Below are positions 36,429 through 45,447 of a DNA stretch of 64,000 bases, piece by piece. The translations under genes and the position numbers were made by a program. The notes under the pieces were generated by a model. It was not told the origin of the DNA and made no database searches. It saw nothing but the letters and a program-made list of their open reading frames with translations. The stretch's first letter is position 1, and each line of letters begins with the position of its first letter. This DNA comes from Fibrella forsythiae (lineage in GTDB: Bacteria > Bacteroidota > Bacteroidia > Cytophagales > Spirosomataceae). The stretch covers positions 186,001 to 250,000 of the forward strand of contig NZ_JAFMYW010000010.1 of NCBI RefSeq assembly GCF_017353175.1, written 5' to 3'.

Positions 36429-37235
36429 TTAGAATGTCAGTATAGCACCCACGCCGCTTTGGCCGGGGGCGAAGCGGAGGGTCGTTGGCTGGCGGTTATT
36501 GTACCGATCGGAAGCCCGGCGAAACTGCACGCTGGCGCGGTGATCGAGCCAGAGCGAGGCTACGCCCAGCAGCACGCCACCACCTATCAACGCCGCACCA
36601 ATCCGGTGCCCGTCGCGCCGTCCATCGAACTGGGGGCCGTTGCCATTGTTGTTTCCACCCATCGGTCCGTTGTCACGTCCCCAGCGGCCATCCCGGCCAA
36701 TAGCCAGACCAACACCCGTACCAATCAGCGCACCAGCCGACACGGCCGTAACGACCGACCAGGTACGTAGCGAGCGGCCTCGTTCCAGAGCCGCTATGGC
36801 TTCGGGCTGGCTGTAGAAGAGCGAGTTTGCTTCCGACACCCCGATATGCTGGCCGTTGTTGCCGACGTAATAACGACTGAATAAACCCCGGTGATACCGA
36901 AGACCATTAAGCCCCTGCATCGGTGCGGCTGGTGCAACGGCCATACCTGCTTCTGCAGGCATAGGGCGGCCCGGTCTGTTACGTATAGGGACAGGGCCGC
37001 GGTCATTACCAAACGAGTCTTTCGTGCCGTTAGCGTATTTGATAAGCAATACATCGCGCAGGGCAGATGTGTAAATGGGGCCGTCTGGATTGGCAGATTT
37101 TCGGTACTTGAGGTCCGTCTGGGTTACTTCAAGCACTTTCGCCGGAATCTCTTCTCCATTCCTGAGAATGATATTATCCTGAGCATAGGTAAGTGTAGCC
37201 GTTAGTAACGAGACTACGAAGATGAATAAGCGCAT
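36429..37235 (-). CDS. Exported protein of unknown function with glycine-rich membrane segments
   Basis: A 268-residue protein with a signal peptide (ATLTYAQ). The N-terminal part, ILRNGEEIPAKVLEVTQTDLKY, is a pattern common in Bacteroidota exported proteins of unknown role. Later it has two small Gly/Ala-rich hydrophobic stretches (AVSAGALIGTGVGLAIG and GAALIGGGVLLGVASLWL) on either side of an Asn/Gly-rich loop, a glycine-zipper-like layout suggesting envelope association. No known catalytic motif is present. It stands alone, convergent with lptB. Confidence 0.65.
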   Translation of the reverse strand: MRLFIFVVSLLTATLTYAQDNIILRNGEEIPAKVLEVTQTDLKYRKSANPDGPIYTSALRDVLLIKYANGTKDSFGNDRGPVPIRNRPGRPMPAEAGMAVAPAAPMQGLNGLRYHRGLFSRYYVGNNGQHIGVSEANSLFYSQPEAIAALERGRSLRTWSVVTAVSAGALIGTGVGLAIGRDGRWGRDNGPMGGNNNGNGPQFDGRRDGHRIGAALIGGGVLLGVASLWLDHRASVQFRRASDRYNNRQPTTLRFAPGQSGVGAILTF

Positions 37236-37354
37236 AGTGGCGAATGGTTTACCGAGCGGGATATCGCTCTTGTTCGTCCATACGCATAGCTGGTAGTAAA
37301 GTGTTGCCGGAACATACTCTTTTGTTTGTTGAATACCGTTAACAGCTTTTGTGG

Positions 37355-38047
37355 TTAGCCGAGTACTTCGCGCAGTACAGGCAGTGATTTCACCTCGCCG
37401 AGGTTATCGAAATGAATGCGGTAGTAGGAGACGAGGGCGTCGAGCAGGTCGGCGCGCTGGGTACGTGTCAGGCGAACGGGCGTATCAACGGGCTGGCTCA
37501 TCATTGTGGTCAGGGCGTCGTTCATCGCTTCGTCGGCCATATACGGTACTGAACGCTCACGGAGTTGATTTTCAAACTCTTGTGGACTTTCAGGACCAAA
37601 ACCCAGATAAGACGCTAACTGTAGTAAAAAAGCCAGATGAAGATTTTCGTATTGGTCGGCGGCCTCTTCCAGATACACGATCGAGGTCAGTAAAAAGCGG
37701 AAAAGCTGTGGATTGCCAGACTCCTCTTTCAACGTTTTGCTCAAAATCTCGGTCATGAACAGGGCCATACTCGACTTGGCCACTTCAAACGGAATATGCT
37801 GAAACGGGTAAGGCGTTTTTACCTCCGATATCCGGTGCAGGTCGCGGTCGTCGCGGTAATAGACCACCATGTCGAGCAGCGTTAAGGGCTGGAACAGGGC
37901 AATTCTGTTCGTTTTGCTTTTCGCTGAACGTACCCCGTTGATGATGTAGCTTTGTAGCCCGAAGTCTTCGGTATACACGCGGGCAATGATCGACGATTCG
38001 CGGTAGCGGATATAGCTAAGGGTAATGCCCCGGGTTTTGTGCAGCAT
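37355..38047 (-). CDS. recO: DNA repair protein RecO
   Basis: A 230-residue protein of normal length with the N-terminal OB-fold start (MLHKTRGITLSYIRYRESS, then TEDFGLQSYIINGVR) and a helical C-terminal part. RecO helps load RecA at gaps by displacing SSB together with RecR. The four-cysteine zinc site of some RecO proteins is not seen. Its start region lies close to the divergent hypothetical gene. Confidence 0.92.
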   Translation of the reverse strand: MLHKTRGITLSYIRYRESSIIARVYTEDFGLQSYIINGVRSAKSKTNRIALFQPLTLLDMVVYYRDDRDLHRISEVKTPYPFQHIPFEVAKSSMALFMTEILSKTLKEESGNPQLFRFLLTSIVYLEEAADQYENLHLAFLLQLASYLGFGPESPQEFENQLRERSVPYMADEAMNDALTTMMSQPVDTPVRLTRTQRADLLDALVSYYRIHFDNLGEVKSLPVLREVLG

Positions 38048-38165
38048 GAAAAGAAGTACAGATGCGTCTGTTTCTATAACAAGAGCGGGCCTAAAAAAGT
38101 ACCGGATAACAAACCCGCCCGTTAGTGCGTTGAGAAACAGTTACACTCCTAGTCCACCTATCACT

Positions 38166-38708
38166 TTGATCGTACGATTTTCTCTTAGTCTGGCGATGCT
38201 GTTTCTATCGCTAGCCGCTTACGCACAGCGCGATACCTCCTTTTACCGTCAAAGCGCTGTGCCTGCTCATTTGCGCCCTATCGAACGGGCCGCTGGTTCG
38301 TCGGCCTTGGGAAGCGTGTATTTCTACGGCGGAAAAAAGCTGAACTCGCCTTTTTCGCTGGAAGTGCCGTTTATTGAGCTCAACGACCCACAGGTGAACC
38401 AACATTTCCGAAATTTCCGCACCTGGACCACCATCAGCCGCCTTACGGGACTGGTTTCGCTGGCCTATTTTATTACTACCGGTTCCAGAAGCAACGCAGG
38501 TCAGTACTGGACCGTATATGGAAGCAGCCTGGCCCTGTCGCTGGGGACGATCATCGTGGCCAATTCGCAGGTGAACAAAGCCGTGGGTCGCTACAATACC
38601 ATGCTCAGGCAAGTGCCGCCAAACGCCATCCGGGTGGGGGCTGTATACACACCAACATCGCTGGGTACGTCGGTAGTAGGGTTTGGGGGGGCGCTGGTGA
38701 TCAGGTGA
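38166..38708 (+). CDS. Exported protein of unknown function
   Basis: About 180 residues. It has a signal peptide (LSLAMLFLSLAAYAQ) and two hydrophobic stretches further on (GLVSLAYFITTGS and SSLALSLGTIIVA). No family is recognised. The TTG at 38166 gives a sensible signal peptide start; the ATG at 38025 overlaps the start of recO on the other strand and adds a long basic prefix, so I do not use it. It ends one base from the end of the SdiA-regulated gene on the other strand with no terminator visible between them. Confidence 0.55.
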   Translation: MIVRFSLSLAMLFLSLAAYAQRDTSFYRQSAVPAHLRPIERAAGSSALGSVYFYGGKKLNSPFSLEVPFIELNDPQVNQHFRNFRTWTTISRLTGLVSLAYFITTGSRSNAGQYWTVYGSSLALSLGTIIVANSQVNKAVGRYNTMLRQVPPNAIRVGAVYTPTSLGTSVVGFGGALVIR

Positions 38709-38709
38709 T

Positions 38710-39561
38710 TCAATTCGCGTTGAAGGCCAGAATAATCCCCTTTTTTCCGTCGCCTTCGCTTGATATATAGAGGGTTCCGTCTGGCGCGAAACAAATGCCT
38801 TCGGGTTGTGGCAGGGCCTTATCATCAATTGGCACCAGCGATTTTACTTTTCCATTTGGGGCCACTACCGCCAATCGGTGCGCCGCGCTCGACAATATGT
38901 AATACTCGCGCGTTTTTGGGTGAACGGCAATACCCGACGGTTTAAACTCGTTTATCGACGGGTCGAACGCCTGTAAATCAGCTTGTTTGAGCACGATTCC
39001 CTGAAACAGTGCCTTGGTTTTCAGGCTGTAGAAATAAATGATTTTGTCGGTTCCCTTACCGTCTTTGGTTGCCAGGAGCAGCGCTTCCAGTTGCGGATCA
39101 TAGCCCAGTCCTTCCATATCATTTTTGCCCGGCAGATCGATCTTGATGTGCCGCGTTTGGGGGCTGCCGCCGATAATCTTGATGCCATCGGTAGGTTCCA
39201 TTTCGTAGAGTTCGCCATCGCTCCGTAACACGTAGAGCTTCTTGCCAACATATTCAACACCTTCGTAATCACCGTTCTTTCCCAGAATGTGCTCATCAGC
39301 GATGGCCTTCTTTCCTAGATCGTAGATGAACACCACTCCCAGCTCGTCCTGCACACAGGCTAATCGGCCGGGTTTATAATAGCTCAGTCCCGATATTTCG
39401 CGGAGGTCGTCCGGCAGTTTATGTCGTTGGGTTGGGTTGGCCAGATCGTAGGGGAGGGGGGCATTCACCACGGATTGAGCGGCCGTTTCATCCTGCTTTT
39501 TTTGGCCGGGCTGGCAGGCAGACAGGCTGGCAAGTAGTAGAATCAGGGGAAGGTGTTTCAT
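38710..39561 (-). CDS. SdiA-regulated-domain lipoprotein
   Basis: About 283 residues. Lipobox LSAC (Cys17 of the chosen start) then the SdiA-regulated beta-propeller: LREISGLSYYKPGRLACVQD, YEGVEYVGKKLYVLRSDGEL and PEGICFAPDGTLYISSEGDG. The family name refers to an SdiA-controlled E. coli locus; no biochemical role is proven, though a propeller binding a small ligand or calcium is likely. I use the ATG at 39561, since the one at 39576 adds five residues before the signal. It is divergent from the M28 peptidase gene. Confidence 0.8.
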   Translation of the reverse strand: MKHLPLILLLASLSACQPGQKKQDETAAQSVVNAPLPYDLANPTQRHKLPDDLREISGLSYYKPGRLACVQDELGVVFIYDLGKKAIADEHILGKNGDYEGVEYVGKKLYVLRSDGELYEMEPTDGIKIIGGSPQTRHIKIDLPGKNDMEGLGYDPQLEALLLATKDGKGTDKIIYFYSLKTKALFQGIVLKQADLQAFDPSINEFKPSGIAVHPKTREYYILSSAAHRLAVVAPNGKVKSLVPIDDKALPQPEGICFAPDGTLYISSEGDGKKGIILAFNAN

Positions 39562-39666
39562 AAAGCAAGAATACATAGTTAATTATAAAGACAGTGTGGA
39601 TAACTCGTCGTAGTGTGCATAATAACTGCTTTCTTGTAGTTTCGTTAGCCCAATCAACAAACCAAT

Positions 39667-41070
39667 ATGTATCACCAATACCTACGTCCTGCCCGATTGG
39701 CGGGACTGACTGCCTTTCTTGTGTCGTCATTGACGTACCTGAACGCATCGGGTCAAACCATTACGCAGCGCGATCCGGTCATTGCTGATCTGGTCAGCCA
39801 GATTTCGGCCGATAGCCTCAAAGCGCATGTGGACGGGCTGGTTCGGTTCGGCACGCGGCACACCCTGTCGACCACGACTGACCCTAAGAAAGGTACCGGT
39901 GCCGCACGCAACTGGATTCTGGGAAAGTTCCAGCAGTATGCCAGGCAGTCGGGTGGGCGGATGACCACGGGAATTGACTCCTGGACCCTCGCTGCCGACG
40001 GTCGCCGTATCGACAAGGCGTCGGAAATAGCAAACGTAATGGCGACCTTGAAAGGCACTGACCCTACCGATGACCGGGTGTTTATTGTGCAAGGCCACAT
40101 GGACAGCCGCGTAACGAACGTGATGAATCGTGAGAGCGATGCTCCCGGCGCCAACGACGACGGGTCGGGCACGGCGGCGGTGATTGAGTTATGCCGCGTA
40201 ATGAGCAAAACACCGTTTCCGGCGACCATTATTTTTGCGACGCTGACCGGCGAGGAACAGGGACTACTGGGTGCCGAGCACCTCAGCGAACGCGCCGTTC
40301 AGGAGAAGTGGAACGTGGAGGCTGTGTTGAACAACGACATTATGGGCAGTAACCACTCCAACGAAACGAACATCATTGACAACACGCGGCTACGGGTCTT
40401 CAGCGAAGGGCTTCCGGCCTACCAGTTGAGCGATCGGGCAGCCAACATCCGTCAGTTTGGCTCAGAGAATGATGGCAAGGCCCGCACATTGGCCAGGTAC
40501 GTTAAAGAACTTGGCGAACGCTATGTAGACAATCTGGAGATCATCACCGTGTACCGTAACGACCGGTACCTGCGTGGTGGCGATCATACGCCGTACGTAC
40601 AGCGTGGTTTTGCGGCTGTGCGCCTGACAGAAATGAACGAAAACTACGACCACCAGCACCAGGATCTGCGTACCGAAGGTACGGGCGCAAAAGCCGTTGA
40701 GTTTGGTGACTATGCCAGGTTTATGGATTTTGCGTATCTGAAAAAGAACACGGCCGTGAACCTCGCCACGCTGGCAAATCTGGCAAAAGCACCCGCGCCA
40801 CCCCAACAGGTGACCATTGAGGTACGCAATCTGACTAATTCGACAGCGCTCTACTGGCAGGCCCCTAAAACAGATGGCAGCCGCAAAACAAAGGGCTATT
40901 ATGTGCTGATGCGCGAAACCCACATGCCATACTGGCAGAAGAAATTCTTCACGACCAAACTCGGTATGACTTTGCCGTATTCAAAAGACAACTATTTCTA
41001 CGCCGTTCAGGCCGTGTCTGACGATGGCAACGAAAGCATTCCCGTATTGCCTTCACCAAACCTGCGGTAG
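39667..41070 (+). CDS. M28-family zinc aminopeptidase with C-terminal Fn3-like domain
   Basis: A 467-residue exported protein (signal about 30 residues, ending ASGQ). The M28 domain shows the metal ligands in order: GHMDSR, PGANDDGSG, the catalytic Glu in TGEEQGLLG, NNDIMG and the His in YDHQHQDL. A short Fn3-like domain follows (VTIEVRNLTNSTALYWQAP). Such enzymes remove N-terminal residues from peptides outside the inner membrane. It is a single gene with a bidirectional terminator downstream. Confidence 0.92.
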   Translation: MYHQYLRPARLAGLTAFLVSSLTYLNASGQTITQRDPVIADLVSQISADSLKAHVDGLVRFGTRHTLSTTTDPKKGTGAARNWILGKFQQYARQSGGRMTTGIDSWTLAADGRRIDKASEIANVMATLKGTDPTDDRVFIVQGHMDSRVTNVMNRESDAPGANDDGSGTAAVIELCRVMSKTPFPATIIFATLTGEEQGLLGAEHLSERAVQEKWNVEAVLNNDIMGSNHSNETNIIDNTRLRVFSEGLPAYQLSDRAANIRQFGSENDGKARTLARYVKELGERYVDNLEIITVYRNDRYLRGGDHTPYVQRGFAAVRLTEMNENYDHQHQDLRTEGTGAKAVEFGDYARFMDFAYLKKNTAVNLATLANLAKAPAPPQQVTIEVRNLTNSTALYWQAPKTDGSRKTKGYYVLMRETHMPYWQKKFFTTKLGMTLPYSKDNYFYAVQAVSDDGNESIPVLPSPNLR

Positions 41071-41088
41071 GGGAAAAGTCATTTATGA

Positions 41089-41134
41089 TCACTGGTAGTC
41101 ATTCATTGTTTTTATAATGAATGACTACCAGTGA
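41089..41134. terminator. Bidirectional terminator between M28 and BNR genes
   Basis: A perfect 19-bp stem (arms 41089-41107 and 41116-41134) with an 8-base T-rich loop lies between convergent genes. Confidence 0.85.
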
Positions 41135-41138
41135 CCTT

Positions 41139-42347
41139 TCACTTAGACAGCAGTTGAGTAACGATCACTGGTTTCTGATCACCGGTTTTCTGCTCGAAAG
41201 CGACTAATAATCCTTTGGGTGTTGCCAGCGCAACGGGGTACGTTGCACTCACCGTTTCGGCCGTTAGGTACGTTGTTTCGGCGGATGGACCGTAGCGGAG
41301 GGCAACGCGCTGGGTAAACTTCGGCATAGGTTCGTTGGCGGGTTGGTTGGGTAACCGCACCGATTCGTCCCAGAGCCAGAGAAGCTGATCCTGATAGGCT
41401 ACAAGCTGCGGGTGTTTAGCCCGATTTGATGCGACTGTAGCGGCCAGCTCAGTCTGCCCAGCCTTGGCCAGGCGCAAACCGGCCACGCCTTCTTTTCCTG
41501 AAAACCAGCTTGTATACAACGCATTGCCCACCTGCGTCACGCTCGAACCGGCGTGCGGGCAGGCAGCTACCCGCCAGTCGTCGGCGTAAATCCGTTGCGG
41601 CTTGCTGAATGTTTTACCACCATCAGTAGATACTACGTGGCTGATATCGCGGGCGGCGGGTGTGCCTTTTCCGGTTGGAATCAGATCTCGGTAGGTTAGG
41701 TGAATCTGCCTGTTCGAATCAACAAAGACATTGGTACGGCAGCACTGGCAGGCATTACTATCAACCAGCACTTCGGCACCGAAACCGCCCTGTGGCTGGC
41801 TCTGCACAAATTTGATGGTTCGCCCTTCCTGCCCGCGCAGCTTTTCATCGATCCAGACCAGGCCGATTTCACCGTTTGGCAGGCGAGTCAGGTCGCCAAA
41901 GGAGTGGCTTGTGCCGGGTGCCACATTACTGTGAACCGGCTTCGGATCTGTCCATGACTGACCGTTTGTGGTAGAGGTCATCGTATACAGATTTCCTGCG
42001 TAGGGTGAGTCGGCAGTGGGGCGGGGTACCTCGAACAGCGCGACCAGGGTGCCGTTGCCCTTTATGGCAATCTTCGGCATGCCCTCGGCGTGGGTTGAGA
42101 GATCGGCGGGTACGGGTATCCGCTTTTTTGTGCCGAAGGTTTCGCCACCGTCCGTAGAAATGGCGAAGTAGAAACTGGCCGTTTTATCACCCGTTTTTTC
42201 AGCCCACGTCAACACGGGATTTCCACGCTGGTCGGTTGTAAAGCGTGGAGTTGTGCCCGTAAACTGCGGGTTCGAAACCGTTGTTTCGCGAACAGGCTGG
42301 CCAAGAAAAGCGAGGCCGGAGAGCAGGAGTGACAGTATCGTTTTCAT
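41139..42347 (-). CDS. Exported BNR/Asp-box propeller protein with Cys cluster
   Basis: A 402-residue exported protein. Asp-box strands (STDGGETF, TTNGQSWT, STDGGKTF) indicate a sialidase-like six-bladed propeller. It carries NACQCCRTNV (Cys200, 202, 203) and a later AACPHAGSS, a Cys/His set that sialidases lack. The usual sialidase Arg triad and catalytic Tyr/Glu are not evident by eye, so glycan hydrolysis is doubtful. It is the last gene of an operon with a TonB-dependent receptor and a small CDGKC protein; together these suggest metal binding (copper is a candidate). That is inference. Confidence 0.7.
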   Translation of the reverse strand: MKTILSLLLSGLAFLGQPVRETTVSNPQFTGTTPRFTTDQRGNPVLTWAEKTGDKTASFYFAISTDGGETFGTKKRIPVPADLSTHAEGMPKIAIKGNGTLVALFEVPRPTADSPYAGNLYTMTSTTNGQSWTDPKPVHSNVAPGTSHSFGDLTRLPNGEIGLVWIDEKLRGQEGRTIKFVQSQPQGGFGAEVLVDSNACQCCRTNVFVDSNRQIHLTYRDLIPTGKGTPAARDISHVVSTDGGKTFSKPQRIYADDWRVAACPHAGSSVTQVGNALYTSWFSGKEGVAGLRLAKAGQTELAATVASNRAKHPQLVAYQDQLLWLWDESVRLPNQPANEPMPKFTQRVALRYGPSAETTYLTAETVSATYPVALATPKGLLVAFEQKTGDQKPVIVTQLLSK

Positions 42348-42400
42348 GTTACTGATTTATACCAAAGCTGGAGCGGGGCTGCCCGGTTTGGTGCTATACT

Positions 42401-44734
42401 TTATTTTCCTGAAAAGCTGTATTGTAATCCGATGACAAAGGTGCGGGGGGCGGCGGGTGTGTACGTGGTGCGGTCGGTAGCGTTGTTGCCGCGTGTGGCA
42501 TTTGTAGCAAATAACGCGTTGGTGGTATTCAACACGTTGGTGTAGAGCTCAATACCTTTCCACTGATACCCAACCCTGACGTTGGCGAAGTCGTAGCCGC
42601 CATAGCCAACCGTATTGGTCTGGTTCTGGTACCAGCTGGCTACGTGCTGCCATTCTACCGACGCACGGAAATTGGTCAGCCATAACGGATAATAGCTGAT
42701 TTCTGTGTTCCAGAGCGTACGCGGTGCCGATGGCATGTCTTTTCCATTTACATTCTGAATCGCATCAGAGGTACGTTGGCTGAGCGTGAACTCCACAAAC
42801 TGATGCACCGCGTGTGTACCACCAAAACGCAGGAACCACTGCTTCGACGGCCGGTAGGTCAGCCCGATCTCTACGCCCCGATGCAGCGTTTTGCCGGCCG
42901 ACTGGTAGTCTGTTGAATTGTCGGGCTGGCGGATGTTGAGCAGTTCGTTAGTACCGTTCATCTGGTATAGTGCGGCATCGACGTACACCTTGTTATTGAG
43001 CAGTGATGCCCAGCCGCCAATCTCCATATTGTCAAATTTGGCGGGTTGCAGGTTGTAGTAGAACAAATCGCCTGAGGCGCTTGGGGTGGTGCGCTTCAGG
43101 AAAATGGCCGTGAGGGCGGGTGGAGCAAAGCCTTTGGCGTAGTTGGCGTACAAGCCTTTGCCAGTACCCAGATCGTAGGTTGCCCCGATTTTGGGCGTTA
43201 CCTGGCTGTAAGCTTTACCCCCGGCCGTTTTATCCAGTGCGTTGGTATAATCGAAGGCCATCCGGTCGTAACGTAGTCCGGCCGATACGCGTAGTTTAGA
43301 CACGGGTTCGAACTCATATTGCATATAGGCAGCCGTATTATGAATGTGTGCCTGGTAGTTAGCCAACTGAAGGTCAGGACGTTCGCCCAATAACGTGTAC
43401 CTGACCACCGATTTTTTGTCGGCCCGTAACTCAGCGGCCATCTCGGTCTGGTAGGCGTAGTATGAGTTCGGCGACAGATCAAGAGTGGCTCCGATAATGA
43501 GTTTGCTGTTCAGGAATTTCAGCCGCTGCGTGTGTTGGGCAATGACGCCGTAACTCTTGAAATCGTTGCTGTTGATCTGCCCGGTTGCTGTTGCTGAACC
43601 ACTGGTCCACCGGATGGCGTAGGCCGGGTTCTGCCCAACGCTGTTGTTTCGGAAGAAAGCTGTTACGAACGATTGCGACCCATTCGTCCAGTCATGTTCA
43701 AGCGTTAGTCGACTACGCAGCGAGAACGTTTTGCGGTAGGTGAAATCCGTGGTACTGACATACTGCCGGGCAAAAAAGGCGGTACTATCAACGCTGCCAC
43801 TCGTTTGGGAATCATAGTCGTTGTACGACAACGTACCTGTGAGGCGGGTTCTTACCGTAAGGGCGTATTCGAGCCGGGTGAAATACGATGATTTGGTGTA
43901 ATCAGAACTGGCCAGCCACGAGTTGCGCTGGCGGGAAACGAGGCCGCCCACGTAGATGCCGAACTTACCCTGCCGGGCACCCGCCCCAAACTGGAGCCGC
44001 TGGTAACCCCACTGGTCGGCCTGAATGCCCACACGCGCCGTAGGCACTGCTGTTGGCCGCTGTGTAATGAAATTGACCGCACCGCCTACGGCTTCCGGGC
44101 CATAAATAGACGAAACAGGCCCTTTGACTACTTCGATGGAGCTAACCGTAAACTGGTTCAGTTCGAGCAGGGCGTTATGGTTGAACACACCCATCGGCCT
44201 GATGGGCACGCCATCTTCCAGGTATAGGAAATAGGCGTTGGTAGTCATCGGCTGCCGAATGGCCATCATGTGCTGTTCATTACCCAGGTTGACCATCAGC
44301 ACGCCCGGCGTTTTATTGATGACCTCATAAATGCTCGTTGGCTTGGTTTCTTCGATCAGCCGGGGCGAGAGTTTAGAGATGGCAATGGGGGTCTGCGTAC
44401 GCAGGGCCGCCTCTCGGTTGCCCGTCACCACCACCGTCTGAAGATCTTCAATGGCGGGTTCGAGCGATACCCGAACGGCCTGACCGGGCGTTACGGTAAT
44501 TTCCTGCGTTCGGTAGCCAACGGCCGACACGGTGATCTTTGTAGCGATACCGGTGATGGGGAAATGTCCGTTGGCATCGGTTGTGACGCCCGATTTCCCC
44601 TCGGCCCAGGATAAAGTTACGCCGGGGAGCGGTTCTTTCGTCTGGGCATCGTATACCTGGCCCGTTATAACAGACTGAGCCATAACTCCCACGCTGACCA
44701 GCAGACCAAGGAGCCTTAATAAAAAATTCGTCAT
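42401..44734 (-). CDS. TonB-dependent outer membrane receptor
   Basis: About 777 residues. A signal peptide (LLVSVGVMAQ) leads into a CarboxypepD_reg-like domain (TGQVYDAQTKEPLPGVTLSW), a plug (PTSIYEVINKTPGVLMVN; VKGPVSSIYGPEAVGGAVNF) and a beta-barrel ending QYSFSGK. It is not a SusC-type protein and has no SusD partner, so a metal, siderophore or cofactor is more likely than a glycan. The ATG at 44734 is used; 44815 would add 27 residues before the signal. It lies between the CDGKC small protein and the BNR Cys-cluster protein on one strand. Confidence 0.9.
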   Translation of the reverse strand: MTNFLLRLLGLLVSVGVMAQSVITGQVYDAQTKEPLPGVTLSWAEGKSGVTTDANGHFPITGIATKITVSAVGYRTQEITVTPGQAVRVSLEPAIEDLQTVVVTGNREAALRTQTPIAISKLSPRLIEETKPTSIYEVINKTPGVLMVNLGNEQHMMAIRQPMTTNAYFLYLEDGVPIRPMGVFNHNALLELNQFTVSSIEVVKGPVSSIYGPEAVGGAVNFITQRPTAVPTARVGIQADQWGYQRLQFGAGARQGKFGIYVGGLVSRQRNSWLASSDYTKSSYFTRLEYALTVRTRLTGTLSYNDYDSQTSGSVDSTAFFARQYVSTTDFTYRKTFSLRSRLTLEHDWTNGSQSFVTAFFRNNSVGQNPAYAIRWTSGSATATGQINSNDFKSYGVIAQHTQRLKFLNSKLIIGATLDLSPNSYYAYQTEMAAELRADKKSVVRYTLLGERPDLQLANYQAHIHNTAAYMQYEFEPVSKLRVSAGLRYDRMAFDYTNALDKTAGGKAYSQVTPKIGATYDLGTGKGLYANYAKGFAPPALTAIFLKRTTPSASGDLFYYNLQPAKFDNMEIGGWASLLNNKVYVDAALYQMNGTNELLNIRQPDNSTDYQSAGKTLHRGVEIGLTYRPSKQWFLRFGGTHAVHQFVEFTLSQRTSDAIQNVNGKDMPSAPRTLWNTEISYYPLWLTNFRASVEWQHVASWYQNQTNTVGYGGYDFANVRVGYQWKGIELYTNVLNTTNALFATNATRGNNATDRTTYTPAAPRTFVIGLQYSFSGK

Positions 44735-44865
44735 AAATGATTGGTTGAGCCTGATCGGCCCGTGTAGAGTCAGTAACGGTTGAGAATAGCAGTTACTCGT
44801 ATGGTGCTGTGCCATACAGATATAAGCAGGCGCAATACATCGCCAACTGCCACGAAACGAATTAC

Positions 44866-45252
44866 TTACCCGATGCGGGGGGGCTGGAAGATACCGTGCA
44901 GGGGCGCGGCATAAGGCGATTGCTGGCAGTACGGAACAGGGAGGCTCGGCGTTGCGTCTCCGCTGGCGTCAGCAAACGTAAATGAGAACAAATCGGTACA
45001 GAACAGGGCCAGCACTGGCATATGCTGAATGCGCTCGGTGGTTTCGCGGTCTTCGCGGTCGTGCTGGGCCTTTAGCTTTTTGGCCAGATAACACTTACCA
45101 TCACAATTAAGCTGGGGCCGGTTGCGGTTTTCGCAGAGATTTTTGGCAATAAAATCACGGTTCAACTCAAACGACATCACAATCACCTCGCGGCTGAATA
45201 GCTGCAGCAGTAAGGAGGTGATAAGCGTGTAGGTGAGTAATTGGCGAAACAT
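44866..45252 (-). CDS. Small protein with conserved-looking NCDGKCYL cysteine motif
   Basis: A 128-residue protein. A hydrophobic N-terminus (TLITSLLLQLFSREVIVMSF) is followed by LNRDFIAKNLCENRNRPQLN and CDGKCYLAKKL, giving Cys40, Cys50 and Cys54, then a charged helix. Later there is a single Cys and a Pro-rich end. I do not know a named family; proteins with this Cys pattern seem to travel with TonB receptors in Bacteroidota. The Cys spacing suggests binding of a soft metal or a redox role at the envelope. It is the first gene of the operon and has a -7 box 24 bases upstream. Confidence 0.65.
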   Translation of the reverse strand: MFRQLLTYTLITSLLLQLFSREVIVMSFELNRDFIAKNLCENRNRPQLNCDGKCYLAKKLKAQHDREDRETTERIQHMPVLALFCTDLFSFTFADASGDATPSLPVPYCQQSPYAAPLHGIFQPPRIG

Positions 45253-45275
45253 GACGTGTCATCAGTACGATGCCG

Positions 45276-45283
45276 CAAAAGTA
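45276..45283 (-). promoter_or_regulatory. -7 box of the CDGKC/TonB-receptor operon
   Basis: On the minus strand TACTTTTG matches TAnnTTTG exactly, 24 bases before the first ATG of the operon. No -33 TTG at the expected distance. Confidence 0.45.
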
Positions 45284-45447
45284 AGGTTGAACTCTATTTG
45301 ATAGGTAGACAGTATAACAATTTTTGAACCGTGTGATCTATCGAACGCCAAAAGCTAGGTACCGGGTCTGGCTGGATGTAATGCGTAGCTAACTGAAACA
45401 ATAGGAAATGTGGCCGGGTTAATCGCCGTAATTAATCCAGCTACGTT

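Noticed and set aside
38025-38165. ATG at 38025 for the exported hypothetical protein
   Set aside because: It overlaps the start of recO on the other strand and would put a long basic segment before the signal peptide.
41139-42347. A true sialidase
   Set aside because: Asp boxes are present, but the Arg triad and catalytic residues were not seen, and the Cys cluster and operon point elsewhere.
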